A stretch of DNA of 64,000 nucleotides from Acidovorax sp. RAC01 (GCF_001714725.1 NZ_CP016447.1:3343501-3407500), one strand, 5' to 3'. Positions 1-10,458 are shown, numbered from the stretch's first letter. Notes: a model not told the origin generated them from the letters alone. Numbers and translations: made by a program.

Positions 1-1
1 T

Positions 2-3000
2 GCCCTTGAGGCGATTCATCCCAAGATCACCGGCATTGCAGCGCGCTTTGTGCACTTGGTCGCCACCGATGTGGCCCCTTCGGCCGACGAACGTGGCCGC
101 CTGGAAGCCCTGCTCACGTATGGCGACCCCTACGCCGGCCCGCAAGATGGCGCCGCGCTGCTGGTCACGCCCCGCCTGGGCACGCTGTCGCCCTGGGCCT
201 CCAAGGCCACGGACATTGCGCGCAACTGCGGGATCGCCATCCGCAGGGTGGAGCGCATTACCGAGTACCGCATCAGCCTCAAATCGAGCCTGCTGGGCAA
301 GACGCCCGAGCTGACCGCCGAGCAATGGGGCCAAGTGGCCGCTCTGCTGCACGACCGCATGACCGAATCGGTGGTGGCAGACCGCAGCGGGGCCGCCGCC
401 CTGTTCACCGAACTGCAGCCCGCCGCCATGGAGCATGTGGATGTGTTGACCGGTGGCCGCGCAGCACTGGAGGCCGCCAACACCCGCTTCGGCCTGGCCC
501 TGGCCGACGATGAAATCGACTACCTCGTGACCGCCTTCACGGGCCTCAAGCGCAACCCCACCGACGTGGAACTGATGATGTTCGCGCAGGCCAACAGTGA
601 GCACTGCCGCCACAAGATCTTCAACGCGCAGTTCACCATCGACGGCGTGGCGCAGGACAAGAGCCTGTTCGGCATGATCCGCAACACCCACCAGCTGGCA
701 CCTCAGCACACGGTGATTGCGTATTCGGACAACGCCTCGGTCATGGAAGGCCACCAGGTCGAGCGTTTTGTGGCCAAAATGGGCTCTAGCGCTGATCCAT
801 CAAGTGCTAATAGCTATCAAAAGAGTAGCGTCACCCAGCATGTGCTGATGAAGGTGGAAACGCACAACCACCCCACGGCCATCTCGCCGTTCCCGGGCGC
901 ATCGACCGGCGCAGGCGGTGAGATCCGCGACGAAGGCGCCACGGGCCGGGGCTCCAAGCCCAAGGCGGGCCTCACGGGTTTCACCGTGTCCAAGCTCTGG
1001 GGCAGCACCGTGGGCAAGCCTGAGCACATTGCCAGCCCGCTGCAGATCATGGTCGAAGGCCCTCTGGGCGGCGCGGCGTTCAACAACGAGTTCGGTCGCC
1101 CCAACCTCAATGGTTACTTCCGCGAGTACGAGCAGAACGTCGGCGGTGTGCAGCGTGGCTACCACAAGCCCATCATGATCGCGGGCGGCGTGGGCGTGAT
1201 CGATGCAGAGCTGACGAAAAAGATCGAATTCCCCGCAGGTTCGCTGCTGATCCAGCTGGGCGGCCCTGGCATGCGCATCGGCATGGGCGGCAGCGCCGCC
1301 AGCTCCATGGCCACCGGCACCAATGCGGCCGAGCTGGACTTTGACTCGGTGCAGCGCGGCAACCCCGAGATCGAGCGCCGTGCGCAAGAGGTCATCAACC
1401 ACTGCTGGGCGCAGGGCACGGCCAACCCCATCCTCGCCATCCATGACGTGGGCGCGGGTGGATTGTCGAACGCCTTCCCCGAGCTGACCAACGATGCAGG
1501 CCGTGGCGCACGCTTTGATTTGCGCGCCGTGCAGCTGGAAGAGTCGGGCATGAGCCCGAAGGAAATCTGGTCCAACGAATCGCAAGAGCGCTACGTGCTG
1601 GCGATTGCTCCTGAATCGCTGGAACAGTTCAAGGCCTTCTGCGAGCGCGAGCGCTGCCCGTTTGCCGTGATCGGCACCGCCACAGAAGAGCGCCAGCTGG
1701 TGCTGCACGACCCCGCCGCCACGGCCGACGACCAGAAGCTGCCCGTGGACATGCCGATGAACGTGCTGCTGGGCAAGCCGCCCAAGATGCACCGCGATGT
1801 TAAGACCGTGGTGCGCGAATTCGCGCCGATGGACTTGACCGGCGTGCCGCTGCAAAAGGCCGTGATCGACGTGCTGGCCCACCCTACGGTGGCGTCCAAG
1901 CGCTTCCTCATCACCATTGGCGACCGCACGGTGGGGGGCCTGTCGCACCGCGACCAGATGGTCGGCCCCTGGCAGGTGCCCGTGGCCGATTGCGCCGTGA
2001 CGCTGGCCGATTACAAGGGCTTTGCGGGTGAAGCGATGAGCATGGGCGAGCGCACGCCGCTGGCCGCCATCAACGCGCCTGCGTCGGGCCGCATGGCCGT
2101 GGCCGAGGCGCTGACCAATCTGCTGGCTGCGCCCATTGAGCTGCCGCGTGTGAAGCTGTCGGCCAACTGGATGGCCGCCTGCGGCGAGCCGGGCGAAGAT
2201 GCCGCGTTGTACGAGACCGTGAAGGCGGTGGGCATGGAACTGTGCCCGGCGCTGGGCGTGTCCATCCCCGTGGGCAAGGACAGTCTGTCCATGCGCACGC
2301 AGTGGAATGAAGGTTCCGACAAGAAGAAAGTCACATCCCCCGTCAGCCTGATCGTGAGCGCCTTTGCCTCGCTGTCCGACGTGCGCGGCACGCTCACGCC
2401 CCAGCTTGATGCCACCGAGGCCGACACCACGCTGGTGCTGATCGATCTGGGCAAGGGCCAGAACCGCATGGGCGGCAGCATCCTGGGCCAGACACTGGAC
2501 CAGAGCGGCGATGTGGTGCCTGACGTGGACGACCCGAAGGACCTGGTCAACCTCGTCAACGCCGTGAACGCCCTGCGCGCCAATGGCCAGATCATGGCCT
2601 ACCACGACCGCAGCGACGGCGGCCTGCTGGCCGCAGTGGCCGAGATGGCCTTTGCGGGCCATGTGGGCGTGTCGCTCAATGTCGATCTGCTGGTGACCGA
2701 AGGTGACGGCATCAGCGACAGCCGCGCCGAAGTGGGCGATGCCAAGAACTGGTCGGGTCAGGTCAGCGCGCGCCGCGAAGAACTCACGCTAAAAGCCCTG
2801 TTCAATGAAGAACTGGGCGTGGTGCTGCAGGTCAAGACCAGCGAGCGCAACGACGTGATGCAGACCCTGCGCGAGCATGGACTGTCCAAATTCAGCCACT
2901 TCATCGGTAAAACCCGCCCCGCTTCGTCCCCCATCGAAGCAGGCAAGGGCGAGCTGCAGGTCTGGCGCGATGCCAAGGCTGTGTTCAGCGCGCCGCTGGC

Positions 3001-3937
3001 CGACCTGCACCAGGTGTGGGACGCCGTAAGCTGGAAGATCTGCCAGCAGCGTGACAACCCTGCCAATGCCGACGCCGAGCACGCCTCAGCGGGCGAGTCC
3101 ACCGACCCGGGCCTGCATGTGCACCTGACGTTTGACGCTGCTGACAACGTGGCCGCGCCTTACCTCAACCTCGCCAGGCCCAAGGTCGCCATCCTGCGCG
3201 AGCAGGGCGTGAACTCGCATGTGGAAATGGCCTACGCCTTCACCGAAGCGGGCTTCGAGGCTTACGACGTGCACATGACCGACCTGCAGACCGGCCGCGT
3301 CAAGCTCGAAGACTTCAAGGGCGTGGTCGCCTGCGGCGGCTTCAGCTACGGCGACACGCTGGGCGCGGGCATTGGGTGGGCACGCTCCATCACTTTCAAC
3401 CCCGTGCTGGCTGCGCAGTTCCAGGGCTTCTTTGGCCGCGCGGACACGTTTGGCCTGGGCGTGTGCAACGGCTGCCAGATGTTTGCCGAGCTGGCCGACA
3501 TCATCCCCGGCGCGCAAGACTGGCCGCGCTTCACCACCAACCAGAGCGAGCGTTTCGAGGCCCGCCTGTCGCTGGTGGAAGTGCTCGAATCGCCCAGCCT
3601 GTTCCTGCAAGGCATGGCGGGCAGCCGCCTGCCGATTGCGGTGGCGCACGGCGAGGGCTATGCCAACTTCAAGTACCGGGGCAATGCCGACAAGGCCATT
3701 GCTGCGATGCGCTATGTGGACAACCACGGCAAGGCGACAGAGCAGTACCCCTTCAACCCCAACGGCAGCGCGGGCGGCCTCACGGCCGTGACCACGGCGG
3801 ACGGCCGCTTCACGGCCATGATGCCGCACCCCGAGCGCGTGTTCCGCAACGTGCAGATGAGCTGGACCAGCGAAGACGCGGCGCAGTACAGCGGGTGGAT
3901 GCGCATCTGGCGCAATGCGCGCAAGTGGGTGGGGTAG
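2..3937 (+). CDS. purL: Phosphoribosylformylglycinamidine synthase (5' end cut by window edge)
   Basis: Large single-chain FGAM synthase: converts FGAR, glutamine and ATP to FGAM in step 4 of purine synthesis, in the cytosol. The reading frame is open from base 2; the first visible residues ([19 protein letters not shown]) already align with about residue 30 of the enterobacterial enzyme, so only the first ~30 residues are missing. The GTG at 50 is internal, not the start. The synthase core shows [17 protein letters not shown] and [19 protein letters not shown] (ATP/metal site); the C-terminal class I glutaminase domain shows GVCNGCQM (catalytic Cys codon at 3464) and [10 protein letters not shown] (catalytic His and Glu). 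1311 residues are visible, full family length. Odd: residues encoded at about 775-823 ([18 protein letters not shown]) are a dispersed repeat read in frame. No downstream partner on this strand. Confidence 0.97.
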   Translation, partial: ALEAIHPKITGIAARFVHLVATDVAPSADERGRLEALLTYGDPYAGPQDGAALLVTPRLGTLSPWASKATDIARNCGIAIRRVERITEYRISLKSSLLGKTPELTAEQWGQVAALLHDRMTESVVADRSGAAALFTELQPAAMEHVDVLTGGRAALEAANTRFGLALADDEIDYLVTAFTGLKRNPTDVELMMFAQANSEHCRHKIFNAQFTIDGVAQDKSLFGMIRNTHQLAPQHTVIAYSDNASVMEGHQVERFVAKMGSSADPSSANSYQKSSVTQHVLMKVETHNHPTAISPFPGASTGAGGEIRDEGATGRGSKPKAGLTGFTVSKLWGSTVGKPEHIASPLQIMVEGPLGGAAFNNEFGRPNLNGYFREYEQNVGGVQRGYHKPIMIAGGVGVIDAELTKKIEFPAGSLLIQLGGPGMRIGMGGSAASSMATGTNAAELDFDSVQRGNPEIERRAQEVINHCWAQGTANPILAIHDVGAGGLSNAFPELTNDAGRGARFDLRAVQLEESGMSPKEIWSNESQERYVLAIAPESLEQFKAFCERERCPFAVIGTATEERQLVLHDPAATADDQKLPVDMPMNVLLGKPPKMHRDVKTVVREFAPMDLTGVPLQKAVIDVLAHPTVASKRFLITIGDRTVGGLSHRDQMVGPWQVPVADCAVTLADYKGFAGEAMSMGERTPLAAINAPASGRMAVAEALTNLLAAPIELPRVKLSANWMAACGEPGEDAALYETVKAVGMELCPALGVSIPVGKDSLSMRTQWNEGSDKKKVTSPVSLIVSAFASLSDVRGTLTPQLDATEADTTLVLIDLGKGQNRMGGSILGQTLDQSGDVVPDVDDPKDLVNLVNAVNALRANGQIMAYHDRSDGGLLAAVAEMAFAGHVGVSLNVDLLVTEGDGISDSRAEVGDAKNWSGQVSARREELTLKALFNEELGVVLQVKTSERNDVMQTLREHGLSKFSHFIGKTRPASSPIEAGKGELQVWRDAKAVFSAPLADLHQVWDAVSWKICQQRDNPANADAEHASAGESTDPGLHVHLTFDAADNVAAPYLNLARPKVAILREQGVNSHVEMAYAFTEAGFEAYDVHMTDLQTGRVKLEDFKGVVACGGFSYGDTLGAGIGWARSITFNPVLAAQFQGFFGRADTFGLGVCNGCQMFAELADIIPGAQDWPRFTTNQSERFEARLSLVEVLESPSLFLQGMAGSRLPIAVAHGEGYANFKYRGNADKAIAAMRYVDNHGKATEQYPFNPNGSAGGLTAVTTADGRFTAMMPHPERVFRNVQMSWTSEDAAQYSGWMRIWRNARKWVG
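775..823 (+). repeat. Dispersed palindromic repeat, copy 1, in frame inside purL
   Basis: Shows the family order AAAATGGG-CTCTAGCGCTG-spacer-CAAGTGCTAATAGCTATC-AAAAG, with two imperfect inverted half-sites. It matches the intergenic copies at 40892, 48433 and 61713. It is read in the purL frame without a stop and lies just before the conserved [14 protein letters not shown] segment. Confidence 0.8.
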
Positions 3938-3944
3938 CAGGTAC

Positions 3945-4053
3945 ATCCCCCTGAGTCGCTTCGCGCCTTCCCCCTTCTCTCAATTCGCTGCGCGAATCGG
4001 GAAGGGGGACGCAGCCCTCGCTGCGGGGCGGCCCTTGCTCGGCTGCCCTGGCG
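3945..4053 (+). repeat. GC-rich interspersed repeat, copy 1
   Basis: Starts CCCCCTGAGTCGCTTCGCG, runs through CCTTCCCCC, a hairpin around ATTCGCTGCGCGAAT, GGGGGACGCAGCC, then GGGGCGGCCCTTGCTCGGC. The same ordered blocks recur at 55322-55410 and 61562-61675. It fills most of the gap between convergent purL and the methyltransferase gene, where it might also act as a bidirectional terminator (inference). Confidence 0.75.
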
Positions 4054-4126
4054 TTTAGGCTGCGCGGGCTCTTGGGTCTGCGCGTGGCGCTGGCGCGCCG
4101 GGCACCCGCCCCGGTCAGTGTCCCGC

Positions 4127-4816
4127 CTAAACCGCCGTTAAGGCGCGCTGGTACACCAGCAGCCGGCCCTTGTACGCTGGCACATCGGCCAGGGCGGGGT
4201 GGTCGAGCCGCTCTTCCACCACCTCGAAGCGCAGCGCGGCCATCTGCTTGCTGAAGGCCGAGCGGTTGCCGCGGTCGGGGTCCACGATCCAGATCTGGGC
4301 GCTTTCGGTGGCGTGGCGGTCTAGGAACCGGGCCAGGCTGCCCCGCGCGTCGCGCTCGTACAGCACGTCGCTGCCCATGATCAGGTCGAACCGGCCCTGC
4401 ACGTCAGCAGCCGTGCCGGTCGGCTCGGCGCCCCACTGCCCCGTGCGGTACTTGAGCGGCAGCATGCCGTTGAGTCGCAGGTTCTCCCGCAGAAAGTCCG
4501 ACGCCAGCGGGTGGCAGTCGCTCGCGGTCACGTCCACGCCGCGGCGGTGGCACACCAGGCTGGCCAGTGCCAGGCCGCAGCCGATTTCCAGGACCCGCTC
4601 GCCAGCGTTCAAGGAGCGCGTGGCCATGCGCTGCGCCAGCTGCGAACCCGACGGCCACAGCAGCCCGAACAGCGGCCATGTGGCCGACGAGATGCCCAGC
4701 GCCTCAGCGGCGCCCAGGGGGTCGGAGAACTGCTGACGGTCTAACAGGGACCGGATGATGAGGTCTGCAGCGCCGGGGATGGCGATGTCTTCTTGCTTTG
4801 TGAGGTAGCCGGGCAT
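4127..4816 (-). CDS. Class I SAM-dependent methyltransferase
   Basis: 229-residue predicted soluble methyltransferase of the nicotinamide-N-methyltransferase-like/METTL group. Motif I is VLEIGCGLALASLV, followed by the acidic motif II region VDVTASDCHPLASDFLREN, and the motif IV segment FDLIMGSDVLYERD. Substrate cannot be read from sequence; relatives modify protein lysines or small molecules. The start chosen is the ATG at 4816 (MPGYLTKQEDIAI), where family-like sequence begins; the frame stays open upstream to 4981, but that stretch is Pro/Gly-rich and looks non-coding. Convergent with purL across an interspersed repeat, and divergent from the DUF808 gene with a 238-base gap. Confidence 0.8.
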   Translation of the reverse strand: MPGYLTKQEDIAIPGAADLIIRSLLDRQQFSDPLGAAEALGISSATWPLFGLLWPSGSQLAQRMATRSLNAGERVLEIGCGLALASLVCHRRGVDVTASDCHPLASDFLRENLRLNGMLPLKYRTGQWGAEPTGTAADVQGRFDLIMGSDVLYERDARGSLARFLDRHATESAQIWIVDPDRGNRSAFSKQMAALRFEVVEERLDHPALADVPAYKGRLLVYQRALTAV

Positions 4817-5054
4817 GTCAAGGCGCAGAGCCAGGGCGCCGGCGGAAAGCGTCTGCAAGACGGCGGGTCCACGGGTGCTCGCTGGACCCCCGCGGGGATG
4901 GTGAGGCCTCGAGTATGCGCCCGGCGGCGCGGCACAGGCAGCAATGCCCCCACCAGAGGCCATCCCCGCTGGCGTTGGCACCCGCCATCGTCCGACGGAG
5001 TTTCGGCCATGGCGTTGATATAGTCGCGCCTCTTCTACACCTCAAGGAATTCCC

Positions 5055-6044
5055 ATGGCCGCTGGCAGCCTGCTTGCCCTGTTGGACGATATCGCCACCA
5101 TTCTTGATGACGTCGCCCTGATGACCAAGGTGGCGGCCAAGAAGAGCGCGGCCATGGCGGACGATGTGTCCGTGATGACCAAGGTGGCCGCGCAAAAGAC
5201 AGCCGGCGTGCTGGGCGACGACCTGGCGCTCAACGCCCAGCAGGTCACCGGCGTGCGCGCCGACCGCGAGATTCCGGTGGTGTGGGCCGTGGCCAAGGGC
5301 TCGTTCATCAACAAGGTGATCCTGGTGCCGGCTGCGTTGCTGATCAGCGCGTTCGCACCCTGGGCCGTTACCCCGTTGCTGATGGTGGGCGGTGCCTTCC
5401 TGTGCTTTGAGGGCTTCGAGAAAGTGGCCCACAAGCTGCTGCATGCGCCCCATGAGGAAGAGGCCGAGCACGAAAGCCGTGCGCGGGCCAACGCCAACCC
5501 GGCGGTGGATCTGGTGGCGATGGAAAAGGACAAGATCAAGGGCGCCGTGCGCACGGACTTCATCCTGTCGGCCGAGATCATCGCCATCACGCTGGGCACG
5601 GTGGCAACTGCGCCGTTCGGGCAGCAGGTGGCCGTGCTGTCGGGCATCGCCATCATCATGACCATCGGCGTGTACGGCCTCGTGGCAGGCATCGTCAAGC
5701 TTGATGACCTGGGCCTGTGGCTCACGGGCAAGGGCAGCGCTGCAGCCCGGGCCGTGGGGTCGGGCATCCTGCGCGCCGCGCCATGGCTCATGAAGGGCCT
5801 GTCCATCGCCGGCACGGCGGCCATGTTCCTGGTGGGGGGCGGCATCCTGGTGCATGGCGTGCCAGCGCTGCACCACGCGGTGGAAGCTGCCGGCGCTGCT
5901 GCGTCGAACTGGCCGGTGGGCGGGCTGTGGCATGTGCTGGTGCCCAACCTGCTCAACGCGGTGGTGGGCATCGTGGCCGGTGGCCTGGTGCTGGCAGGGG
6001 TGCAGCTGGTCCAGCGCATCCGTGGCAAATCGGCATCGCACTGA
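5055..6044 (+). CDS. DUF808 (YedI-like) inner-membrane protein
   Basis: 329 residues. The N-terminus ([20 protein letters not shown], then [20 protein letters not shown]) is the DUF808 signature, with repeated Asp-Asp-Val/Ile and MTKVAA units. Several hydrophobic helices follow (about residues 95-130, 175-215 and 240-315), so it is a multi-pass inner-membrane protein. Function is unknown in characterised bacteria; E. coli YedI is the reference member. It stands alone: the next gene on the strand begins 126 bases later and encodes an outer-membrane protein. Start ATG at 5055 follows AAGGAATTCCC. Confidence 0.88.
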   Translation: MAAGSLLALLDDIATILDDVALMTKVAAKKSAAMADDVSVMTKVAAQKTAGVLGDDLALNAQQVTGVRADREIPVVWAVAKGSFINKVILVPAALLISAFAPWAVTPLLMVGGAFLCFEGFEKVAHKLLHAPHEEEAEHESRARANANPAVDLVAMEKDKIKGAVRTDFILSAEIIAITLGTVATAPFGQQVAVLSGIAIIMTIGVYGLVAGIVKLDDLGLWLTGKGSAAARAVGSGILRAAPWLMKGLSIAGTAAMFLVGGGILVHGVPALHHAVEAAGAAASNWPVGGLWHVLVPNLLNAVVGIVAGGLVLAGVQLVQRIRGKSASH

Positions 6045-6170
6045 CGTCGTGGTCGCCAAAAACCAAGGGTAAACGCTAATGCCTTGAGGTAGGGCAAGGT
6101 CGCCCTGGTGATGCAACGCTTCAATACATGCACGGGGGTCGTCCCCGTCCAACCGATGCGAATAATCACC

Positions 6171-6779
6171 ATGAAGAAAAATCTGCTGGCTGTAGCCGTT
6201 CTGTGTGCCCTGTCTTGCGGCGCTGCCCTGGCCCAACAGGCCGAAGGCCCCTGGATGGTCCGCGCGCGTGCCGTGCACCTCGATAGCGCCAACAAGGATT
6301 CCACGGGCCTGGGCCTGTCGGTCAACGACAAGACCATTCCTGAAGTCGACATCACGTACTTCTTCAACAAGAACATCGCCGCCGAGCTGGTTTTGACTGT
6401 GCCGCAAAAGCACACCATCAGCGCGGGCGCCACCGGTATCGGCTCGCTCAAGCACCTGCCACCCACGCTGCTGCTGCAGTACCACTTCGACGCCCCCGGC
6501 TTCAGGCCGTACGTGGGTGCCGGCCTGAACTACACGCGTTTTTCCAGCGTTCGCTTTGATCCGGCCGTGGCCGCTGCGCTGAACCCCAGCATCGACAAGA
6601 ACAGCTTTGGCGCAGCGCTGCAAGTGGGCGTGGACATCCCGCTGGCCAAGAACCTGTACCTGAACGTGGATGTCAAGAAGGTCTTCATCAAGACCGATGT
6701 GTACTCGTTCGGTGCCAAGGCCGGCACCTTCAAGGTAGACCCTGTTCTGGTGGGCGTGGGTCTGGGCTGGCGCTTCTGA
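6171..6779 (+). CDS. ompW: OmpW-family outer-membrane protein
   Basis: 202 residues with a clear Sec signal peptide (MKKNLLAVAVLCALSCGAALA, cleavage near AQQ). The mature part is a small beta-barrel: GPWMVRARAVHL near the N-terminus, NKNIAAELVLTVPQKH, then LPPTLLLQYHFDAPGFRPYV and GAGLNYTRF, and a terminal aromatic residue (GVGLGWRF), all typical of OmpW. Family members form a narrow hydrophobic channel in the outer membrane. The frame is open from 6108, but the ATG at 6171 is chosen because the signal peptide begins there. A strong terminator follows at 6817. Confidence 0.9.
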   Translation: MKKNLLAVAVLCALSCGAALAQQAEGPWMVRARAVHLDSANKDSTGLGLSVNDKTIPEVDITYFFNKNIAAELVLTVPQKHTISAGATGIGSLKHLPPTLLLQYHFDAPGFRPYVGAGLNYTRFSSVRFDPAVAAALNPSIDKNSFGAALQVGVDIPLAKNLYLNVDVKKVFIKTDVYSFGAKAGTFKVDPVLVGVGLGWRF

Positions 6780-6816
6780 GCCACGGGCTCTGTCCCGTTG
6801 CGAGAACCCCCAAGGC

Positions 6817-6847
6817 AAAAGGCCGGCGCATGCGCCGGCCTTTTTTT
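6817..6847 (+). terminator. Rho-independent terminator after ompW
   Basis: Perfect 20-base palindrome GGCCGGCGCATGCGCCGGCC at 6821-6840 preceded by AAAA and followed by seven T residues. It ends the ompW transcript and may also serve the convergent hydrolase gene. Confidence 0.92.
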
Positions 6848-6899
6848 GTTGTGGTGCCGGTTGCTGCGTTGCGTGGTTCAGCCGCAATCAGACGCGGCC

Positions 6900-7901
6900 T
6901 TACAGCACGACATCGTTGCCCCACATGCGCTTCCACAGCCAGGGCAGGGCCTTGGCAAGGTCCGGGCGCTGCCACTGCTGGGTGGCGGGCTGGTTGCCTG
7001 CGGCCATCTGCGCGGGTGTGCCGAGGTTGAAGTGAAAGCTGTAGGCGGGCTCGCTGCCCATGCGCAGATCGGTGATGAAGACCTGGCCATCCGCTTCGCT
7101 CATCTTGAAAAAGCCGTGGCTGAAGCGCGCGATGCGGTCCACCAGCGGGTAGCCGCGGTGCTGCGCATAGAGGTCGGCGCCTCGGACATGGCGCGTCCAG
7201 CGCACCGGGCGTGTGCCGTCCAGCAGTGAGGCATAGCCTTCGTAATAGTGCGTGGGCGTCACCACCACCGCGCGCCACAGCAGCGTGTTGAAGGGCGCGG
7301 GGGTGACCAGCACTTGCGCAGACGCCAGGCCTGGCTCGGGCGCAGACGCCATGAACTTGCCGGTGGCCTGCTGCTGCGCCACCACGCTCCAGCCCAGGTA
7401 CACCGTGCTCAGCACCAGGCCCCAGCGCGCCCAGCCCAGCCCGCGGTGGTGGCGCAGGCACAGTGCGGCCACCACGCCCACCAGCAGCGGCAGCGTGTAC
7501 AGCGGGTCGATGATGAACATGCTGCCCACGCCATACGGAAAGGCCGTGAACGGGATCAGCAGTTGCGTCCCGTACACCGTCATCCAGTCGAGCAGCGGGT
7601 GCGTGACCAGTGCCAGCCACAGCGCCAGCCACCAGCGCGCGCGCAGGTCGGGTTCGCCGTGGATGCGTGCCACCAGCCACGCCAGCGGCAGCGAAAGCAG
7701 CGTGAGGTACAGCAGAGAGTGGCTCGCGGCCCGGTGCAGCACCATGTTGAGGATGGCGTCGCCGTGGTCGTACAGCGCGTCCAGGTCGGGCAGCGTTCCG
7801 GCCACGCCGCCCCACAGCACTGCTTTCCATGCGGCGGTGCGCCGCCCCATGGTGGCCACGACGACGGATGCGCCCAATACCAGCTGGCTGACAGAATCCA
7901 T
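6900..7901 (-). CDS. Membrane-bound metal-dependent hydrolase (YdjM-type)
   Basis: 333 residues. The N-terminal half resembles the YdjM/DUF457 inner-membrane hydrolase group: MDSVSQLVLGASVVVATMG, GTLPDLDALYDHGD, HRAASHSLLYL, and VTHPLLDWMTVYGTQLLIPF. The conserved Asp/His residues could bind metal, and at least five hydrophobic helices surround them. The C-terminal third (after about residue 200) is soluble, with FKMSEADGQVFITDLRMG. Biochemical role is not established for this family. Start ATG at 7901 fits the first conserved residues; the frame runs on upstream only as an antisense shadow of egtD. Divergent from egtD. Confidence 0.8.
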   Translation of the reverse strand: MDSVSQLVLGASVVVATMGRRTAAWKAVLWGGVAGTLPDLDALYDHGDAILNMVLHRAASHSLLYLTLLSLPLAWLVARIHGEPDLRARWWLALWLALVTHPLLDWMTVYGTQLLIPFTAFPYGVGSMFIIDPLYTLPLLVGVVAALCLRHHRGLGWARWGLVLSTVYLGWSVVAQQQATGKFMASAPEPGLASAQVLVTPAPFNTLLWRAVVVTPTHYYEGYASLLDGTRPVRWTRHVRGADLYAQHRGYPLVDRIARFSHGFFKMSEADGQVFITDLRMGSEPAYSFHFNLGTPAQMAAGNQPATQQWQRPDLAKALPWLWKRMWGNDVVL

Positions 7902-8249
7902 GAAGTGTGGGTGTTGAAGGTGAGGGGGGGCGCAGCCGTCGGGGTACCGGGCTTTGCGCCGCAAACTGTGCGGGAGTGTGCCGCAGCGCCGCACGCCAGG
8001 CGCACGCCGTGCCCGATACCCGATGCACGCCCCGGGTAAACCGCGCCGCAGGGCCTTTCGGATTTGGCCTACACACCCCGACCGCGGCTGCCCCCACAAT
8101 CGCGCAACGGTGCCCGTGCCCATGGCCGCGCACCCGATGTGCAGCGGGCACTGCCGGGAAGGCCGGGTGCACCGTGCGGCGGCCAGCAGGTTGCCGCATT
8201 CCTTGACGACGACGATGCGGCGGCCTGGCTGCCCGAGACATTGACACCC
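7902..8249. other. Intergenic region between divergent hydrolase and egtD genes
   Basis: 348 bases without a convincing gene. The egtD frame is open back to 8064, but the upstream codons give an Arg/Pro-rich sequence unlike EgtD and there is no good ribosome-binding site. Promoters for both flanking genes must lie here; none is clear enough to place. Confidence 0.5.
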
Positions 8250-9167
8250 ATGCCCGACCACGGTTACGACGATATCAAGCACGGGTTGCGCCAGACCCCG
8301 GCAAGCATCTCCCCCAAGTATTTCTACGACCAGCGCGGCTCGGCCCTGTTTGAGGCCATCACGCGGTTGCCCGAGTACTACCCCACGCGCACCGAAAACG
8401 CCCTCATGCACAAGCATGCCGACGCCATGGCGCAGGCGGTAGGGCAGGGCCGCACGCTGATTGAGCTGGGCGCGGGCAATTGCCAGAAGGCACGGGCCCT
8501 GTGCCGGTTGATCCGGCCCGCCGGATTTGTGGGCGTGGATATCTCGGCCGACTACCTGCGCGATGCAGTGCAGGGGTTGCGCCGCGATTTCCCGGGGCTG
8601 GATGCACGGGCGCTGGGGGCCGACATCACGCAGCCCGTGCAGTTGCCCGCCGATGTGCCGCGGAGCGGGCGACTGGTGTTCTACCCCGGCTCGTCCATCG
8701 GTAACTTCGACCCGCCCCATGCGCTGCAGCTGCTGGCGCAGATGCGTGAACTGGCGGGTGACGATGGCGGATTGCTGATCGGCATCGACCTGCCCAAGGA
8801 CATTGCGGTGCTCGAAGCCGCGTACGACGATGCAGCAGGCGTCACGGCCGAGTTCAACCGCAATGCGCTCACGCACGTCAACCGCCTGATTGGCAGTGAC
8901 TTTGACGTGCAGCAGTGGCAGCACCGGGCGTTCTTCAACGCTGGCGATTCGCGCATCGAGATGCACCTGGAGGCGAGCACACCGGTGCATGTGCGCTGGG
9001 TGGGTGGCGAGCGCCATTTCGGGCGGGGCGAGCGCATCCACACCGAAAACAGCTACAAGTACGCCGTGCCGGTGTTCACCGACATGCTGGCACGCGCCGG
9101 GTTTTCGCGCGCACAGGCCTGGACAGATGAGCGCGGCTGGTTTGCAATGGTCCATGCCCAGCCCTGA
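8250..9167 (+). CDS. egtD: L-histidine N(alpha)-methyltransferase (ergothioneine synthesis)
   Basis: 305 residues. EgtD trimethylates histidine to hercynine with three SAM, the first step of ergothioneine synthesis. Visible landmarks: SPKYFYDQRGSALFEAITRL and PEYYPTRTE near the N-terminus, the SAM-binding GRTLIELGAGNCQKAR, VGVDISADYL, FYPGSSIGNFDP, and the histidine-pocket region IHTENSYKY. Length matches the usual ~320. The ATG at 8250 is selected because homology begins there. It is followed after 17 bases by egtB on the same strand, so the two are surely co-transcribed. Confidence 0.94.
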   Translation: MPDHGYDDIKHGLRQTPASISPKYFYDQRGSALFEAITRLPEYYPTRTENALMHKHADAMAQAVGQGRTLIELGAGNCQKARALCRLIRPAGFVGVDISADYLRDAVQGLRRDFPGLDARALGADITQPVQLPADVPRSGRLVFYPGSSIGNFDPPHALQLLAQMRELAGDDGGLLIGIDLPKDIAVLEAAYDDAAGVTAEFNRNALTHVNRLIGSDFDVQQWQHRAFFNAGDSRIEMHLEASTPVHVRWVGGERHFGRGERIHTENSYKYAVPVFTDMLARAGFSRAQAWTDERGWFAMVHAQP

Positions 9168-9184
9168 GCCCAGGTCCCGACTCC

Positions 9185-10426
9185 ATGAACGCACCGCTGA
9201 CCACCACCTTGCCTGCAGCGCAGCCGCAAAAGCCTGCCCAGCCACTGGCCGCGCGCTACGCCGCCACCCGCCAGCGCTCGCAGGCGCTGATTGCGCCCCT
9301 GTCTGCCGAGGATTGCGGCGCCCAGTCGATGCCCGACGCCAGCCCGGCCAAGTGGCACCTGGCGCACACCACCTGGTTCTTCGAGACCTTTGTGCTGGAA
9401 CCGAACGAGCCGCGATTTGCGCCGTTCAACCCTGCCTTCCGGGTGCTGTTCAATTCTTACTACAACGGCGTGGGTGCCCGGCATCCGCGGCCCCAGCGCG
9501 GCCTGCTCACACGGCCAGGGCTGGCCGAAGTACTGGCCTACCGTGCCGATGTGGATGCACGCATGGCGCAGTTGATGCCCACGCTGGCCGCAAGGCCCGA
9601 CCTGGCGGCCCTGGTGGAACTGGGTGTGCAGCACGAGCAGCAGCACCAGGAGCTGCTGCTGACCGACATCAAGCACTTGCTGGGGTGCAGCCCGCTGTAC
9701 CCACCCTACGCGGCCACGGCGCTGGATGCACCGCTGCCCGCTGCCCGCGCCCACGCGTGGCTGCCGTGGGAGGGCGGCCTGTGCGACATCGGTCATGGCG
9801 GCGAAGGCTTTGCCTTCGACAACGAAACCCCGCGCCACCGCGTGTACCTGCAGCCATTTGAGCTGGCCTCCCGGCTCGTGACCAACGCGGAGTTGGCCGC
9901 GTTTGTGGACGGCGGCGGCTATGCCGACCCGGCACTGTGGCTGGCCGAAGGCTGGGACTGGCGCACCGCCCAGGGCATTGCGCACCCGATGTACTGGCGC
10001 CATGACGAAGGCCGCTGGCAGGCCTTCACCCTCGGCGGGCTGCAGCCGCTGCAGGGTGATGCGCCTGCGCTGCACCTCTCGTACTACGAGGCCGACGCCT
10101 ATGCACGCTGGGCTGGCGCCCGCCTGCCGACCGAAGCGGAGTGGGAGCACGCCGCGCAGACCGCGCCCGCCCACGGCCATACGCTGGAGCAGCTGTTTGA
10201 TGTGGCCTGGCAGTGGACGCACTCCAGCTACGCGGCCTACCCCGGCTTTCGCACGGCCGAGGGCGCGGTGGGCGAATACAACGGCAAGTTCATGGTCAAC
10301 CAGTACGTGCTGCGCGGCAGCTCGTGCGCCACGCCGCCGGGCCACGCGCGCACCAGCTACCGCAACTTCTTTCCTGCCACGGCGCGCTGGCAGTTCACCG
10401 GGGTGCGGCTGGCGCGCGACGCCTGA
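9185..10426 (+). CDS. egtB: Ergothioneine biosynthesis sulfoxide synthase EgtB
   Basis: 413 residues; a non-haem iron enzyme that joins hercynine to a sulfur donor (gamma-Glu-Cys or Cys) with O2. N-terminal DinB-like domain carries the iron ligands: WHLAHTTWFFE and GVQHEQQHQELLLTDIKH. The C-terminal half is the FGE-sulfatase fold: GFAFDNETPRHRVYLQPFEL, VTNAELAAFVDGGGY, RLPTEAEWEHAA, LRGSSCATPPGHARTSYRNF. Immediately downstream of egtD. No egtC amidase or egtE lyase is present nearby, so either cysteine is used directly or those functions lie elsewhere (inference). Confidence 0.94.
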   Translation: MNAPLTTTLPAAQPQKPAQPLAARYAATRQRSQALIAPLSAEDCGAQSMPDASPAKWHLAHTTWFFETFVLEPNEPRFAPFNPAFRVLFNSYYNGVGARHPRPQRGLLTRPGLAEVLAYRADVDARMAQLMPTLAARPDLAALVELGVQHEQQHQELLLTDIKHLLGCSPLYPPYAATALDAPLPAARAHAWLPWEGGLCDIGHGGEGFAFDNETPRHRVYLQPFELASRLVTNAELAAFVDGGGYADPALWLAEGWDWRTAQGIAHPMYWRHDEGRWQAFTLGGLQPLQGDAPALHLSYYEADAYARWAGARLPTEAEWEHAAQTAPAHGHTLEQLFDVAWQWTHSSYAAYPGFRTAEGAVGEYNGKFMVNQYVLRGSSCATPPGHARTSYRNFFPATARWQFTGVRLARDA

Positions 10427-10458
10427 ACAGCGCCGCGTGCTGCCCGCCCTGCAGCCTG

